A DNA stretch of 64,000 nucleotides from an uncultured Collinsella sp. (lineage in GTDB: Bacteria > Actinomycetota > Coriobacteriia > Coriobacteriales > Coriobacteriaceae), in the NCBI GenBank assembly GCA_902490405.1, contig CABUDS010000004.1, forward strand, positions 36,635 to 100,634, written 5' to 3'. Made by a program: the position numbers and the translations under genes. Below the pieces are notes generated by a model. The model was not told where the DNA came from. It saw only the letters and a list, made by a program, of their open reading frames with translations, and did no database searches. This document shows, piece by piece, positions 1 to 7,702 of this stretch (position 1 is the first letter of the stretch; each line of letters opens with the position of its first letter).

Positions 1-409
1 AAGCGCTCGGCGTGGTGGTCAGGTCGGGCAGGATGTTGAAGAACGAGAACGTGCCCTCGTTAAAGTACTGCGGCAGGTTACGAAGCAGCGTAAACAGGGC
101 AAACAGGATAGGCATCTGAATCAGAAGCGGCAGACAACCAGCCATGGGGTTGAACTTGTTCTCGCTGTAGAACTTCTGCATCTCCTCGGCCTGACGCTGG
201 GGATCGTCGGCATAGCGCTCCTGAATCTCGAGCATCTTAGGCTGCAGCACCTGCATGCGAGCCGTCGACTTGGTCGACTTGAGCATAAGCGGCGTCAGCA
301 GCAGACGGATGATGACCACCAAGATAATGATGGACAGGCCCCAGTCGACCGCAAAGGTCTGGATGAGCTTGAGCAGCTCAAAAAGGATGTTAACGATCCA
401 ATCCCACAT
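1..409 (-). CDS. yidC: Membrane protein insertase YidC, partial (C-terminus outside window)
   Basis: Inserts proteins into the cytoplasmic membrane, alone or with SecYEG. The 136 codons inside the window begin with MWDWIVNIL and contain a first membrane segment (about residues 20-38), the amphipathic stretch STKSTARMQVLQPKMLEIQ, and the conserved NPMAGCLPLLIQMPILFAL segment typical of the YidC/Oxa1 core. The start at 409 lacks the large periplasmic domain of proteobacterial YidC, as expected for a Gram-positive form. It follows rpmH, rnpA and yidD on the same strand, the classic origin-proximal order. The remaining part of the protein lies to the left of base 1, so its C-terminal tail cannot be judged. 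Confidence 0.95.
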   Translation of the reverse strand, partial: MWDWIVNILFELLKLIQTFAVDWGLSIIILVVIIRLLLTPLMLKSTKSTARMQVLQPKMLEIQERYADDPQRQAEEMQKFYSENKFNPMAGCLPLLIQMPILFALFTLLRNLPQYFNEGTFSFFNILPDLTTTPSA

Positions 410-438
410 GTAAGTTTTCCTCCGATAGCGAGTGCCCG

Positions 439-663
439 CTAAGGCACAGGGTCATAACCGCCGACGTGCAGGGGATTGCAGCGAGCGATGCGCCTCACGG
501 CAAGCCAGCAGCCTCTCAAAACACCGTACTTCTCAATCGCCTGGATGGCGTATTGCGAGCACGTTGGGTAATAAATGCAGGCGTCAGGCAATAAGGGCGA
601 AATAACCTGTTGATATATGCGAATAGGAGCGATGGCAACACGTCGCAAAACGTGATTGCTCAT
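439..663 (-). CDS. yidD: Membrane protein insertion efficiency factor YidD
   Basis: Small membrane-associated protein of 74 residues that assists YidC-dependent insertion. The family hallmarks are visible: an amphipathic N-terminus (RVAIAPIRIYQQVISPLL), the cysteine-containing core CIYYPTCSQYAIQAIEKYG, and the C-terminal RCNPLHVGGYDPVP signature. The start codon overlaps the end of rnpA by 4 bases, indicating translational coupling. It lies 29 bases upstream of yidC in the same operon. Length and motifs are complete. Confidence 0.95.
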   Translation of the reverse strand: MSNHVLRRVAIAPIRIYQQVISPLLPDACIYYPTCSQYAIQAIEKYGVLRGCWLAVRRIARCNPLHVGGYDPVP

Positions 664-998
664 CGCTCCTCCCCGGCAACGCCGGCGCGTTTCATAAGCG
701 AACGCAATGCCTTGTCCATCTCCTGCGGCGAGGAATCCCTCGTCTTGGGAGTTGCGAACAAGATGATGTCATAACCCGCAACGGGAAATCCACAGCTGCG
801 GGCGGCCTCGCGCATCACACGCTTAGAACGGTTGCGCACGACAGCACAACCGAGCCGTTTAGCACCAACGAAGGCGACCCTTCCGGAGTCGCCTTCGCCA
901 ACCGATTCACATATGGTCATTCGAATCAGAGGGTGATTGAAACGACGCCCCTGACTGAACACATGCTCGAAATCTTGCCGAGACTTAATAGTCTTCAT
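660..998 (-). CDS. rnpA: Ribonuclease P protein component
   Basis: Protein subunit of RNase P, which with the RnpB RNA trims tRNA 5' leaders. The 112-residue product has the N-terminal SRQDFEHVFSQGRRFNHPLIRM segment (substrate cleft) and the RNA-binding signature GCAVVRNRSKRVMREAAR. Length is normal for the family. It lies between rpmH (20 bases upstream) and yidD (4-base overlap), the standard arrangement. Confidence 0.95.
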   Translation of the reverse strand: MKTIKSRQDFEHVFSQGRRFNHPLIRMTICESVGEGDSGRVAFVGAKRLGCAVVRNRSKRVMREAARSCGFPVAGYDIILFATPKTRDSSPQEMDKALRSLMKRAGVAGEER

Positions 999-1018
999 GC
1001 GAGATGTGTGTATCGCTG

Positions 1019-1153
1019 CTAGACAGTGAGACGCTTGCGGCCCTTGGCGCGACGACGGGCGAGCACGGCACGACCACCCTTAGTGGCCATACGGGCACGG
1101 AAGCCATGGGTCTTGGCACGCTTACGCTTATTAGGCTGATACGTACGCTTCAT
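1019..1153 (-). CDS. rpmH: 50S ribosomal protein L34
   Basis: Small, highly basic protein of the large ribosomal subunit. The 44-residue product starts MKRTYQPNKRKRAKTHGFR and continues with the conserved MATKGGRAVLARRRAKGRKRL, a near-perfect L34. The ATG at 1153 is chosen over an upstream in-frame ATG because AGGAGG lies just before it and because 44 residues is the family length. First gene of the minus-strand rpmH-rnpA-yidD-yidC operon, pointing away from dnaA. Confidence 0.96.
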   Translation of the reverse strand: MKRTYQPNKRKRAKTHGFRARMATKGGRAVLARRRAKGRKRLTV

Positions 1154-1498
1154 CTTAAGTTCCTCCTGCTGCATTTCGAGTGTCCGCGGGGGCGCGGACG
1201 CAGATATAGACACGTGAGCTTGAAGATTGTAGGGAAATCAATGTTCAAATGTCAAGAAATCAAAGGTAAAAGGTTGCGCAGTTCACACGGTTCCCCCATA
1301 AGCCAAGCTCGATTTAGCGGTACATGGCAACTTTTCACGATATTTCATCGAGTTTTCAACAGGTCATGTTGGCAATGTTGAGAACTTTTCGCCCGTTTTC
1401 CAAAGTTTTCAACAGGTTTTGAAAAGTTGTCGAAAGATGAGAAACATTGCACAGTGAGCTACTATTTGTTCGAAACCTTTTGAAAGATTGCGAGCGGC
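1154..1498. other. Intergenic region with DnaA-box-like repeats (left part of putative oriC)
   Basis: This 345-bp non-coding stretch separates divergent rpmH and the dnaA-side genes. It contains two identical 14-mers, AGTTTTCAACAGGT, at 1351-1364 and 1404-1417, and related degenerate copies (for example GTTTTGAAAAGTTGTCG from about 1417). The same 14-mer occurs inverted after dnaA at 4604-4617. They resemble TTATCCACA with two changes and are probably this organism's DnaA boxes (inference). Promoters for rpmH and the plus-strand genes must also be here, but no convincing -35/-10 pair was recognised. Confidence 0.6.
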
Positions 1499-2851
1499 AT
1501 GTCTGACGACTTTTACACCATGGTCGATTCCGGAGACCCGGCACCCGACAACGAGCACATCACCGGCGTGCGCGAAGAGCGTGAGGAAGGCGAGCAGACG
1601 ACCACGCAGGCGCCAAAAGCCATGTACGCCGCACGAATCGCCGTCTATGACGACATGCTGTCGACACCGCGTGTGATCGTCATTGAGCCGCAAGATGTCC
1701 GCACGTATTTGGAAGAGACGACCAACACCGTCTACCAGTGCATGAAAGAACAAGGTGGCCATATCTCGCTCATGGTCATCCGCGAGATTGTCGAAAACTT
1801 TATCCACGCGCACTTTGCCGAGCCCATCATCTCGATTCTGGACGGCGGAGACACCATCCGCTTTGCCGATCAAGGACCCGGCATCGACGACAAGGAGCGC
1901 GCGTTCGACTTTGGCGTCACCAGTGCAAACAGCAAGATGAAGCGCTATATCCGTGGAACCGGAGCAGGGTTTCCCATGGTGCAGGAGTATTTGGAAAACG
2001 CCGGCGGTGCCGTATCCATCGAGGACAACATGGGCAACGGCACCGTGGTTACGGTAAGCCTGAACCCTAAACGCGTGCAGGAAATCGAGCGTGCCGGCGG
2101 ACGCGGCGCTGCCGTGCGGCCCGAGACGGAGCATCCCACATACCCCCTGCCGGGAGCTTTTGCGCAGCAGCCCATGGCAACGCAGCAGATGCAGCCCCCC
2201 GTGGGACAGACGCAGCAGCCCGGAATGCTTCCTACACAAGAGCCCCAGGCGACATCGATGTCGATGCCGCCAAACATGCCAGAGACCATGCCGCTGGCGG
2301 ATCAGGATGCAGCAGCAATGCAGCAGGCGACGGGGGCACCGGGTGGCCAGCAAATGGGCTATCAGCCGTACCAACAGGGATATCCATACCAGCAGATGCC
2401 GCCACTGGGGTATGGCCAGCGGTTCCCGCAACAGTACCAGCAGGGATATCAGCAGCCGTACCAGCGGATGCCGCAGCAGCAGTACAACCCCTGGGCACAG
2501 CAGGTGCCTCCGCAGCCTTACCAACAGTGGCCTCAAAGTTTTCAACAGCAAATGCCGCCGATGCAGAGTTCTCAACAATCAGCAGCTCAAATGATGTATC
2601 CTAATGCAGCAAATCAGTATGCGCAGCCACAACCGGACGTGTTCGTAAGCGATCGCGGCAACGCCGCGCTGGGCTATCTGGCGCAAAATCAAGCGTGCGG
2701 TGCTACCGATCTGGCGAGGGAGTTTGGAAACTCGGCCCCCACTTGGTCACGCACGCTCAATGACTTGGCGCAGGCCGGCTTGGTCATCAAGCATGGCCAG
2801 AAATACCATCTGACCGAACTCGGCGCCGCTCGCGTGCGAGCTCAGAGCTAA
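1499..2851 (+). CDS. GHKL-ATPase-like protein with Gln/Pro-rich linker and C-terminal winged helix, next to dnaA
   Basis: Function unknown; 450 residues. Residues about 85-190 form a histidine-kinase-type ATP-binding fold: N box REIVENFIHAHF, G1-type box DQGPGI and G2-type box GTGAGFPMVQEYLENAGG. No histidine phosphorylation domain or membrane segment is seen. Residues about 205-380 are rich in Gln, Pro and Met with YQQ/PYQQ repeats. Residues about 383-450 resemble a MarR-type winged helix (ATDLAREFG... TWSRTLNDLAQAGLVIK). The ATG at 1499 has only a weak ribosome site; an internal ATG at codon 42 is an alternative. It ends 15 bases before dnaA, so co-expression is likely. Two DnaA-box-like sites lie inside the Gln-rich part. 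A role in origin control or transcription is speculation. Confidence 0.8.
   Translation: MSDDFYTMVDSGDPAPDNEHITGVREEREEGEQTTTQAPKAMYAARIAVYDDMLSTPRVIVIEPQDVRTYLEETTNTVYQCMKEQGGHISLMVIREIVENFIHAHFAEPIISILDGGDTIRFADQGPGIDDKERAFDFGVTSANSKMKRYIRGTGAGFPMVQEYLENAGGAVSIEDNMGNGTVVTVSLNPKRVQEIERAGGRGAAVRPETEHPTYPLPGAFAQQPMATQQMQPPVGQTQQPGMLPTQEPQATSMSMPPNMPETMPLADQDAAAMQQATGAPGGQQMGYQPYQQGYPYQQMPPLGYGQRFPQQYQQGYQQPYQRMPQQQYNPWAQQVPPQPYQQWPQSFQQQMPPMQSSQQSAAQMMYPNAANQYAQPQPDVFVSDRGNAALGYLAQNQACGATDLAREFGNSAPTWSRTLNDLAQAGLVIKHGQKYHLTELGAARVRAQS
2537..2577 (+). promoter_or_regulatory. Two DnaA-box-like sites inside the coding region
   Basis: AGTTTTCAACA at 2537-2547 and AGTTCTCAACA at 2567-2577 repeat the core of the 14-mer found on both sides of this region. 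They lie in the Gln-rich coding part (codons for QSFQQ and QSSQQ), so low-complexity coding sequence could produce them by chance. Their 30-base spacing and shared orientation make a DnaA-binding role possible. Confidence 0.35.
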
Positions 2852-2866
2852 AGAACGGGAGAGACA

Positions 2867-4591
2867 GTGGACGAGGAAGCAAGCATCATCCTGGGGGATG
2901 CCATCGCCTTTTGCCAGCGCGACGGCCAAGATGCACGCCTCATCAACATGCTGGGGCAATCGCGCGCCATAAGCCTGACCGAAGATACGCTCACGATCGA
3001 GGCCCCCTCGCGCTTTGCCATCGCGCAGCTCAAAAAGCATCAGCCGACTATTGAGGCCTATCTGGAAGAAATCGCCTTTGCTCCGATCGCGCTCGACATC
3101 GTGGCACCGCAAGGCGCAACGGCCGAATCTGCTGCCGCGACGGTGCCCGCCACGGCTCCCGCTGCTTCCCCTGCGGCGCCAGCCTCCGCAGGCGACGTGC
3201 CGACAATCGAGCACCAGCACAGCGATGTTTCCCGTGAAACCATGGCACCGTTGCCGACCGCCGCTGCGACGTCAACGAACGCACCCGTCACGCACATGCC
3301 CATCGCTCATGACGCAGCGGCGGGCGCGGATTCGGGCATTGCAATCAAGAACACGCTCTCGGCCGATGATTTTCGTCGCATGATGAACCAGATGAAGGGC
3401 GGGGCGCCGACTAAGTCCACGCAAGCCGCGACCCCCGCTTCACCCATGCCGGCACCGACCGTGCCGGCCGAGCAGAATACGGATGGAGCCCCACTCGCCG
3501 CGAACTCAAAATTTACCTTTGAGAACTTTGTCTACGGCCCCGAGAACAGCCATGCCTATCGCTCGGCACTCAAGTTTGCCGCCCTCGCGGACGAGCGCGG
3601 CACGTGCACATCACTGTTCATCTACGGCAAATCGGGCCTGGGCAAGACGCACCTGCTGCTTGCCATCAAAAACGAGCTCGCCGAGAAGTCGCCCGAGATC
3701 AAGGTCAAGTATGCCAACTCCCAGGCATATCTGGACGACCTGATGACCGAGTTCGACCGCCAAAAGAAGAGCAACGCCCCTATCATGCAGGCATACCACG
3801 GCGTGGACGTGCTCATCATCGATGACATCCAAAACATCATCGGCAAGCGCGCGAGCGTGGACTACTTTTTCCAGCTCATGGACGAGTTCATCCGCAACAA
3901 CAAGAAGGTCGTCATCGCGGCAGACCGCGCCCCCAAGGACCTGAGCATGGACGAGCGTCTGACCAGCCGCTTCAACGCCGGCATGCTCTGCCTGGTCGCA
4001 GAGCCCAGCTACGAGATGAAATACAAGATCTTGCAGCGCTATTACGAGAACACCATCGTCGCCGCTCCCGAGGCAGGCGACGACTCGCTGCTGGCGGCCT
4101 ATGGGGGCGACAGCGGGCACCTGACCGACGACCACTTTAAACACATGGCCGAGGTCTCGGGCACCAACATCCGCGAACTCGAGAGCTTTTGCGAGCGCTG
4201 CGCCGGCGAGGCGGGCGACCGCGAGCGCGAGGGCGGGGAGCTCACCTTTGACGATATCGACGCCATCGCCAGCCAGTACTTCGACACATCGGCCAAAAAG
4301 ATCAACGTCCAGACGGTTCAGTCCGTCATCGAAGAGCAGTACGGCGTGACGCACGAGGAGCTCATCGGCCCGCGTCGCAACGCCAATATCGCCAAAGCAC
4401 GCCATATTGCCATCTATCTGGCCATCGAGATGTGCGAGATGACGACCACGGCGGTGGGCGCCGAATTTGGCAACCGCAACCACTCGACCGTCAGCACGAG
4501 CTACAAAAAGGTCCAGAAGATGATCCAGGAAGACCGCACCGTCACCGAAGACCTCAAGTCGCTGCGCGATAAAATTACACTGCGCTCGTAG
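2867..4591 (+). CDS. dnaA: Chromosomal replication initiator protein DnaA
   Basis: Binds DnaA boxes at oriC and melts DNA for helicase loading. The 574-residue product has domain I at residues 1-80, a long Ala/Pro-rich linker (about 85-212), the AAA+ domain from about 213 with Walker A GKSGLGKT (254-261) and Walker B DVLIIDD (314-320), and the helix-turn-helix domain IV at the C-terminus. The signature helix reads FGNRNHSTVSTSY, so residue 538 is Asn where most DnaA proteins have a DNA-contacting Asp. The start is GTG at 2867, after GGGAGA. It is longer than E. coli DnaA because of the linker. It is followed by a box-containing intergenic region and dnaN. Confidence 0.97.
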   Translation: MDEEASIILGDAIAFCQRDGQDARLINMLGQSRAISLTEDTLTIEAPSRFAIAQLKKHQPTIEAYLEEIAFAPIALDIVAPQGATAESAAATVPATAPAASPAAPASAGDVPTIEHQHSDVSRETMAPLPTAAATSTNAPVTHMPIAHDAAAGADSGIAIKNTLSADDFRRMMNQMKGGAPTKSTQAATPASPMPAPTVPAEQNTDGAPLAANSKFTFENFVYGPENSHAYRSALKFAALADERGTCTSLFIYGKSGLGKTHLLLAIKNELAEKSPEIKVKYANSQAYLDDLMTEFDRQKKSNAPIMQAYHGVDVLIIDDIQNIIGKRASVDYFFQLMDEFIRNNKKVVIAADRAPKDLSMDERLTSRFNAGMLCLVAEPSYEMKYKILQRYYENTIVAAPEAGDDSLLAAYGGDSGHLTDDHFKHMAEVSGTNIRELESFCERCAGEAGDREREGGELTFDDIDAIASQYFDTSAKKINVQTVQSVIEEQYGVTHEELIGPRRNANIAKARHIAIYLAIEMCEMTTTAVGAEFGNRNHSTVSTSYKKVQKMIQEDRTVTEDLKSLRDKITLRS

Positions 4592-4828
4592 GGAAATAGA
4601 GACACCTGTTGAAAACTTGTCGAAACCACGGGCATAAGGTGTCTAAAACCCAACCCGCGGGATGAAAAGTTTTGCGCAGGTTTTGAACGTGGAAAACCAC
4701 CCCTGTTGCACACAGGTTGCTGTCGATTCTCTTTCTGGGTCTGACCTGCGTCTTTGGGAGTAATCAACAGTTTCGTCAGTGCTATTACTATTATTAAGAT
4801 ATTTATATCTATAGAAAGGTATTAAAAG
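4592..4828. other. Putative oriC unwinding region between dnaA and dnaN
   Basis: This 237-bp region holds an inverted perfect copy of the 14-mer (4604-4617), weaker relatives at 4668-4681 and 4704-4717, and AATCAACAG at 4762-4770. Immediately right of these is CTATTACTATTATTA (4782-4796): on the lower strand this reads 3'-GAT AAT GAT AAT AAT-5', the pattern described for DnaA-trio elements. An AT-only-like stretch (about 4797-4815) follows before dnaN. Box, trio and AT-rich stretch in this order match a bacterial basal unwinding system. Assignment is by pattern only. Confidence 0.65.
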
Positions 4829-5932
4829 ATGAAGTTCACCGTCAGCCAGAGCTCGCTTACACAAGCCATCGGCGTCGTTATGAAGGGTGTCGCTTCGGCA
4901 TCCACCCTCCCCATCCTGTCGGGCGTGCTCGTTAAGGCACAAGACGGCATCTTGGAATTCCAGACCTCCAACTACACCATCTCGATTCGTCACCGTATCG
5001 CAGCTCATGTCGAAGAGGAGGGCGAGATGGTGATTCCCTGCAAGATGCTCTCCAACATCACCAAGACCCTTCCCGATGCCCCGGTCACCTTTGAGCTGTC
5101 CGAGCGTCAGGTTTTGATTGGCTGCGAGAAGAGCTCTTTCCGCCTCAACACGCTCGATGCCAACGACTTCCCCGAGTTCCCGGCATACGCCATCGAGAGC
5201 GCCGTCGAGCTGCCGACCGATATCCTGTCCGAAATGGTAAGTCGCGTATGGCGCGTAACCTCGACTGACAAGGCCCGCCCCATCCTGGGTGGCGTGCACA
5301 TGAAGGTCGAGAACAACACTGTGCGCCTGGTCGCGACCGACTCCTTCCGTCTGGCCGTGTGCGATACGCAGGTCGAGACCTCGACCCTCGAAGGTTCCTT
5401 TGAACTCAACGTGCCTGCCGACGCCTTCAACGACGCGCTGAGCATCATGGCGAGCCAGGCTACCATCATGATCGGCGCCACCGACACCCAAGTTGTCTTT
5501 GAGGCCGGCAACACCACCTACGTGTCGCGCCGCATCGAGGGCGTATATCCCAATTACAAGCAGCTCATCCCCGATTCGTGCGTGACGAGCGTCAAGATCG
5601 ACGTAGCCGCCTTTAACGCCGCCCTTAAGCGTGTGGCCGTTATCGCGAGCGCCAACCCCGCTGTCAAGTTTGAGATTGACGTCGAGAACGGCCAGATGGG
5701 CCTGTCCTCCATTTCCAACGACCAGGATCTGGCGCAGGAGACGATCGATGTCGAGGCCGAGGGCGAGTCGGGCACCATCGCCTTCAACTACCACTACATC
5801 TTTGGCTGCCTCAATGCCCTGTCCAAGGAGAAAGAAATCACGCTGGAGCTCAAGAGCTATTCGCAGGCGGGCATCTTCAAGTCCTACGACAAGATCAACT
5901 ACCTGTACCTGGTCATGCCGGTACGCATCTAG
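4829..5932 (+). CDS. dnaN: DNA polymerase III beta subunit (sliding clamp)
   Basis: Forms the ring that tethers DNA polymerase III and other partners to DNA. At 367 residues it has the normal three-domain clamp length, beginning MKFTVSQSSLTQAIGVVMKG and ending with the typical YLYLVMPVRI C-terminus. Conserved features include TLPILSGVLV and RVTSTDKARPILGGVHM. It is preceded by AGAAAGG at suitable spacing and follows the putative unwinding region. recF begins 8 bases after the stop codon, suggesting a dnaN-recF-dciA operon. Confidence 0.97.
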   Translation: MKFTVSQSSLTQAIGVVMKGVASASTLPILSGVLVKAQDGILEFQTSNYTISIRHRIAAHVEEEGEMVIPCKMLSNITKTLPDAPVTFELSERQVLIGCEKSSFRLNTLDANDFPEFPAYAIESAVELPTDILSEMVSRVWRVTSTDKARPILGGVHMKVENNTVRLVATDSFRLAVCDTQVETSTLEGSFELNVPADAFNDALSIMASQATIMIGATDTQVVFEAGNTTYVSRRIEGVYPNYKQLIPDSCVTSVKIDVAAFNAALKRVAVIASANPAVKFEIDVENGQMGLSSISNDQDLAQETIDVEAEGESGTIAFNYHYIFGCLNALSKEKEITLELKSYSQAGIFKSYDKINYLYLVMPVRI

Positions 5933-5940
5933 CACTGCCC

Positions 5941-7047
5941 ATGACCATGTTCGCACGCGATCTTTCCGTTGCGCGCTATCGCAGCTTCGACAGCTACCGC
6001 CTTGCCCTGAGCGACGGTGTGACAGTGCTCGCAGGTCCCAACGCGGCGGGAAAGACCAACCTCATAGAGGCGCTGCAGCTACTGACGAGCGGCACCTCGT
6101 TTAGGCATCCGACCGCAGCCGAGCTCGTGCATGACGGCGTGGGCTCATGCAAGGTCGAGCTGAGGCTCGAAGGTGATGGACGTGTGCTGGACATGGGACT
6201 GAGCGTGGAAGACGGCAAGCGTTCGTTTAGCCGCAACGGCAAGCGCTGCGCTGCGTCCGGCGTGCGCGGGGTGCTGCCGAGCGTGCTGTTTTGCCCGGAC
6301 CACCTGGATATGGTCAAGCGGGGTGCCAGCGTGCGCCGCACCGCACTTGATGACTTTGGCGTTCAGCTGAGTGCGCGCTATGCCGATCTGGCTAGTGCCT
6401 ACGGGCGCTGCGTGACCCAGCGCAATGCCCTGCTCAAGGAGACCTGGTGCTGCCGCGAGATGCTCGGCGCCTGGAACGAATCGCTTGCCCGCGCCGGTTC
6501 GGCCCTGCTCGTGCATCGTCTGGCCCTGCTCGACCGGCTGTCGGGCCATGTGCGCGACGCCTATGGCCGCGTGGCATCCGGCGAGCCCGCCGATGTGTCC
6601 TATGTGTCCACGCTTGGCGACCTGCCTGGCACCGTGGATCGCGACGAGCTCAGGGGCTGGGCGTATGAGCGCATGCTCTCGGCGCTCGATGGGCGCGCCG
6701 ACGAGGAGATTCGCCGCGGCGTGACGCTCGTGGGTCCGCATCGCGACGAGATTGAGTTTTCCGTCGCGGGCCGGTCGGCCCGTTCATTTGCCAGCCAGGG
6801 CCAGCAGCGAACGCTGGTGCTTGCCTGGAAGGTGGCAGAAGTGGCCGTGGCGCGCGATATCCTGGGCACCGCACCGCTGCTGCTTTTGGACGACGTGATG
6901 AGCGAGCTCGACGCCGGGCGCCGAGGCGCTTTTCTGCAGCTGATCGGTGATGATATCCAGACAGTCATAACCACCACCAATCTGGGGTATTTTACCGATG
7001 ACCTGCTTGATCGAGCCAAGGTGGTGAGCATGGGTGAGACGTGCTAA
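5941..7047 (+). CDS. recF: DNA replication and repair protein RecF
   Basis: SMC-like ATPase that helps load RecA at single-stranded gaps. The 368-residue product starts with the typical ARDLSVARYRSFDSY, has Walker A AGPNAAGKTN, the signature region SFASQGQQRTLVLAWKVAE and Walker B PLLLLDDVMSELD. Length and order are normal. An ATG two codons downstream could also be the start. The end overlaps the next gene by 14 bases, and an AAGGTGGTG stretch within its last codons serves as the ribosome site of that gene. Confidence 0.95.
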   Translation: MTMFARDLSVARYRSFDSYRLALSDGVTVLAGPNAAGKTNLIEALQLLTSGTSFRHPTAAELVHDGVGSCKVELRLEGDGRVLDMGLSVEDGKRSFSRNGKRCAASGVRGVLPSVLFCPDHLDMVKRGASVRRTALDDFGVQLSARYADLASAYGRCVTQRNALLKETWCCREMLGAWNESLARAGSALLVHRLALLDRLSGHVRDAYGRVASGEPADVSYVSTLGDLPGTVDRDELRGWAYERMLSALDGRADEEIRRGVTLVGPHRDEIEFSVAGRSARSFASQGQQRTLVLAWKVAEVAVARDILGTAPLLLLDDVMSELDAGRRGAFLQLIGDDIQTVITTTNLGYFTDDLLDRAKVVSMGETC

Positions 7048-7597
7048 TTACGACCGCGAGAATGGAACGGTTGCCTTTGGCGGCTTTTTGGATGCCGAGC
7101 GTCAGCGCATCCTGGCGGCTGCAACGCCTAAGCGCCGTGCGCAGATGGAGGCCGCCGAGGAGTCGCGCACGGTCTATCGCGCATGGAACGCGGTGTGCTC
7201 GGGCACGCGCGAGGGGCGGCATGTGACGGGACTGCGTTACCTGCCCGAGTCCAATGAGCTGCTGGTGTATCTCGACTCGCCCTCGTGGACGCAGGAAATG
7301 ACGCTGTTGCGCGAGATCATCCGCGCGCGCATGGAGCGCGCCGGTGCGCATGTGGACGGCCTGGTGTTCAAAACCACCGCGCCCGGTCACACGCCGCCCG
7401 CCGCCAAGGAGCGCCTGCGCCCGGCGACGACCGAGCGACCGCCGGCCCCGCATGCCGACCTAAGTGAGGCCGAGCGCACCGAGATTGAGCGCCAAGTGGC
7501 GCCCATCGAAGACCAAAAACTGCGCGAGGCCCTCGAGAATGCCATGAGAGCCAGTGCCGAGTGGGCCAAGGGCGTGCAGGGCAAAAAAGAGCCTTAA
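7034..7597 (+). CDS. dciA: DUF721/DciA-family protein (probable DnaB helicase loader)
   Basis: The 187-residue product has a DUF721 domain at about residues 35-120: YRAWNAVCSGTREGRHVTGLRYLPESNELLVYLDSPSW followed by TQEMTLLREIIRARM. The C-terminal third is charged and Pro/Ala-rich, probably disordered. DciA proteins are known to load the replicative helicase in bacteria lacking DnaC or DnaI, and no such loader is seen here. The start is GTG at 7034, inside recF and preceded by AAGGTGGTG. Position directly after recF and before gyrB is typical in actinobacteria. The gene ends at a clear terminator. Confidence 0.85.
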   Translation: MRRANYDRENGTVAFGGFLDAERQRILAAATPKRRAQMEAAEESRTVYRAWNAVCSGTREGRHVTGLRYLPESNELLVYLDSPSWTQEMTLLREIIRARMERAGAHVDGLVFKTTAPGHTPPAAKERLRPATTERPPAPHADLSEAERTEIERQVAPIEDQKLREALENAMRASAEWAKGVQGKKEP

Positions 7598-7623
7598 ATC
7601 GCATCTGGTGGCCTTGTAGAGCC

Positions 7624-7653
7624 AAATACCCTCGTTCCCGAGGGTATTTTTTT
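7624..7653 (+). terminator. Rho-independent terminator after dciA
   Basis: An 11-bp perfect stem (AAATACCCTCG / CGAGGGTATTT) with a four-base loop is followed by a run of T. It closes the dnaN-recF-dciA unit and separates it from gyrB. Confidence 0.9.
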
Positions 7654-7702
7654 ACGATAAACTAGTAAGGCTGTACACATTTTCTTAACTGAAGGAGGAC
7701 GT

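Noticed and set aside
2100..2620. Gln/Pro-rich stretch as a frameshifted or non-coding region
   Set aside because: The frame stays open from the ATPase core into the C-terminal winged helix with regular codon use, so it is a linker in one protein.
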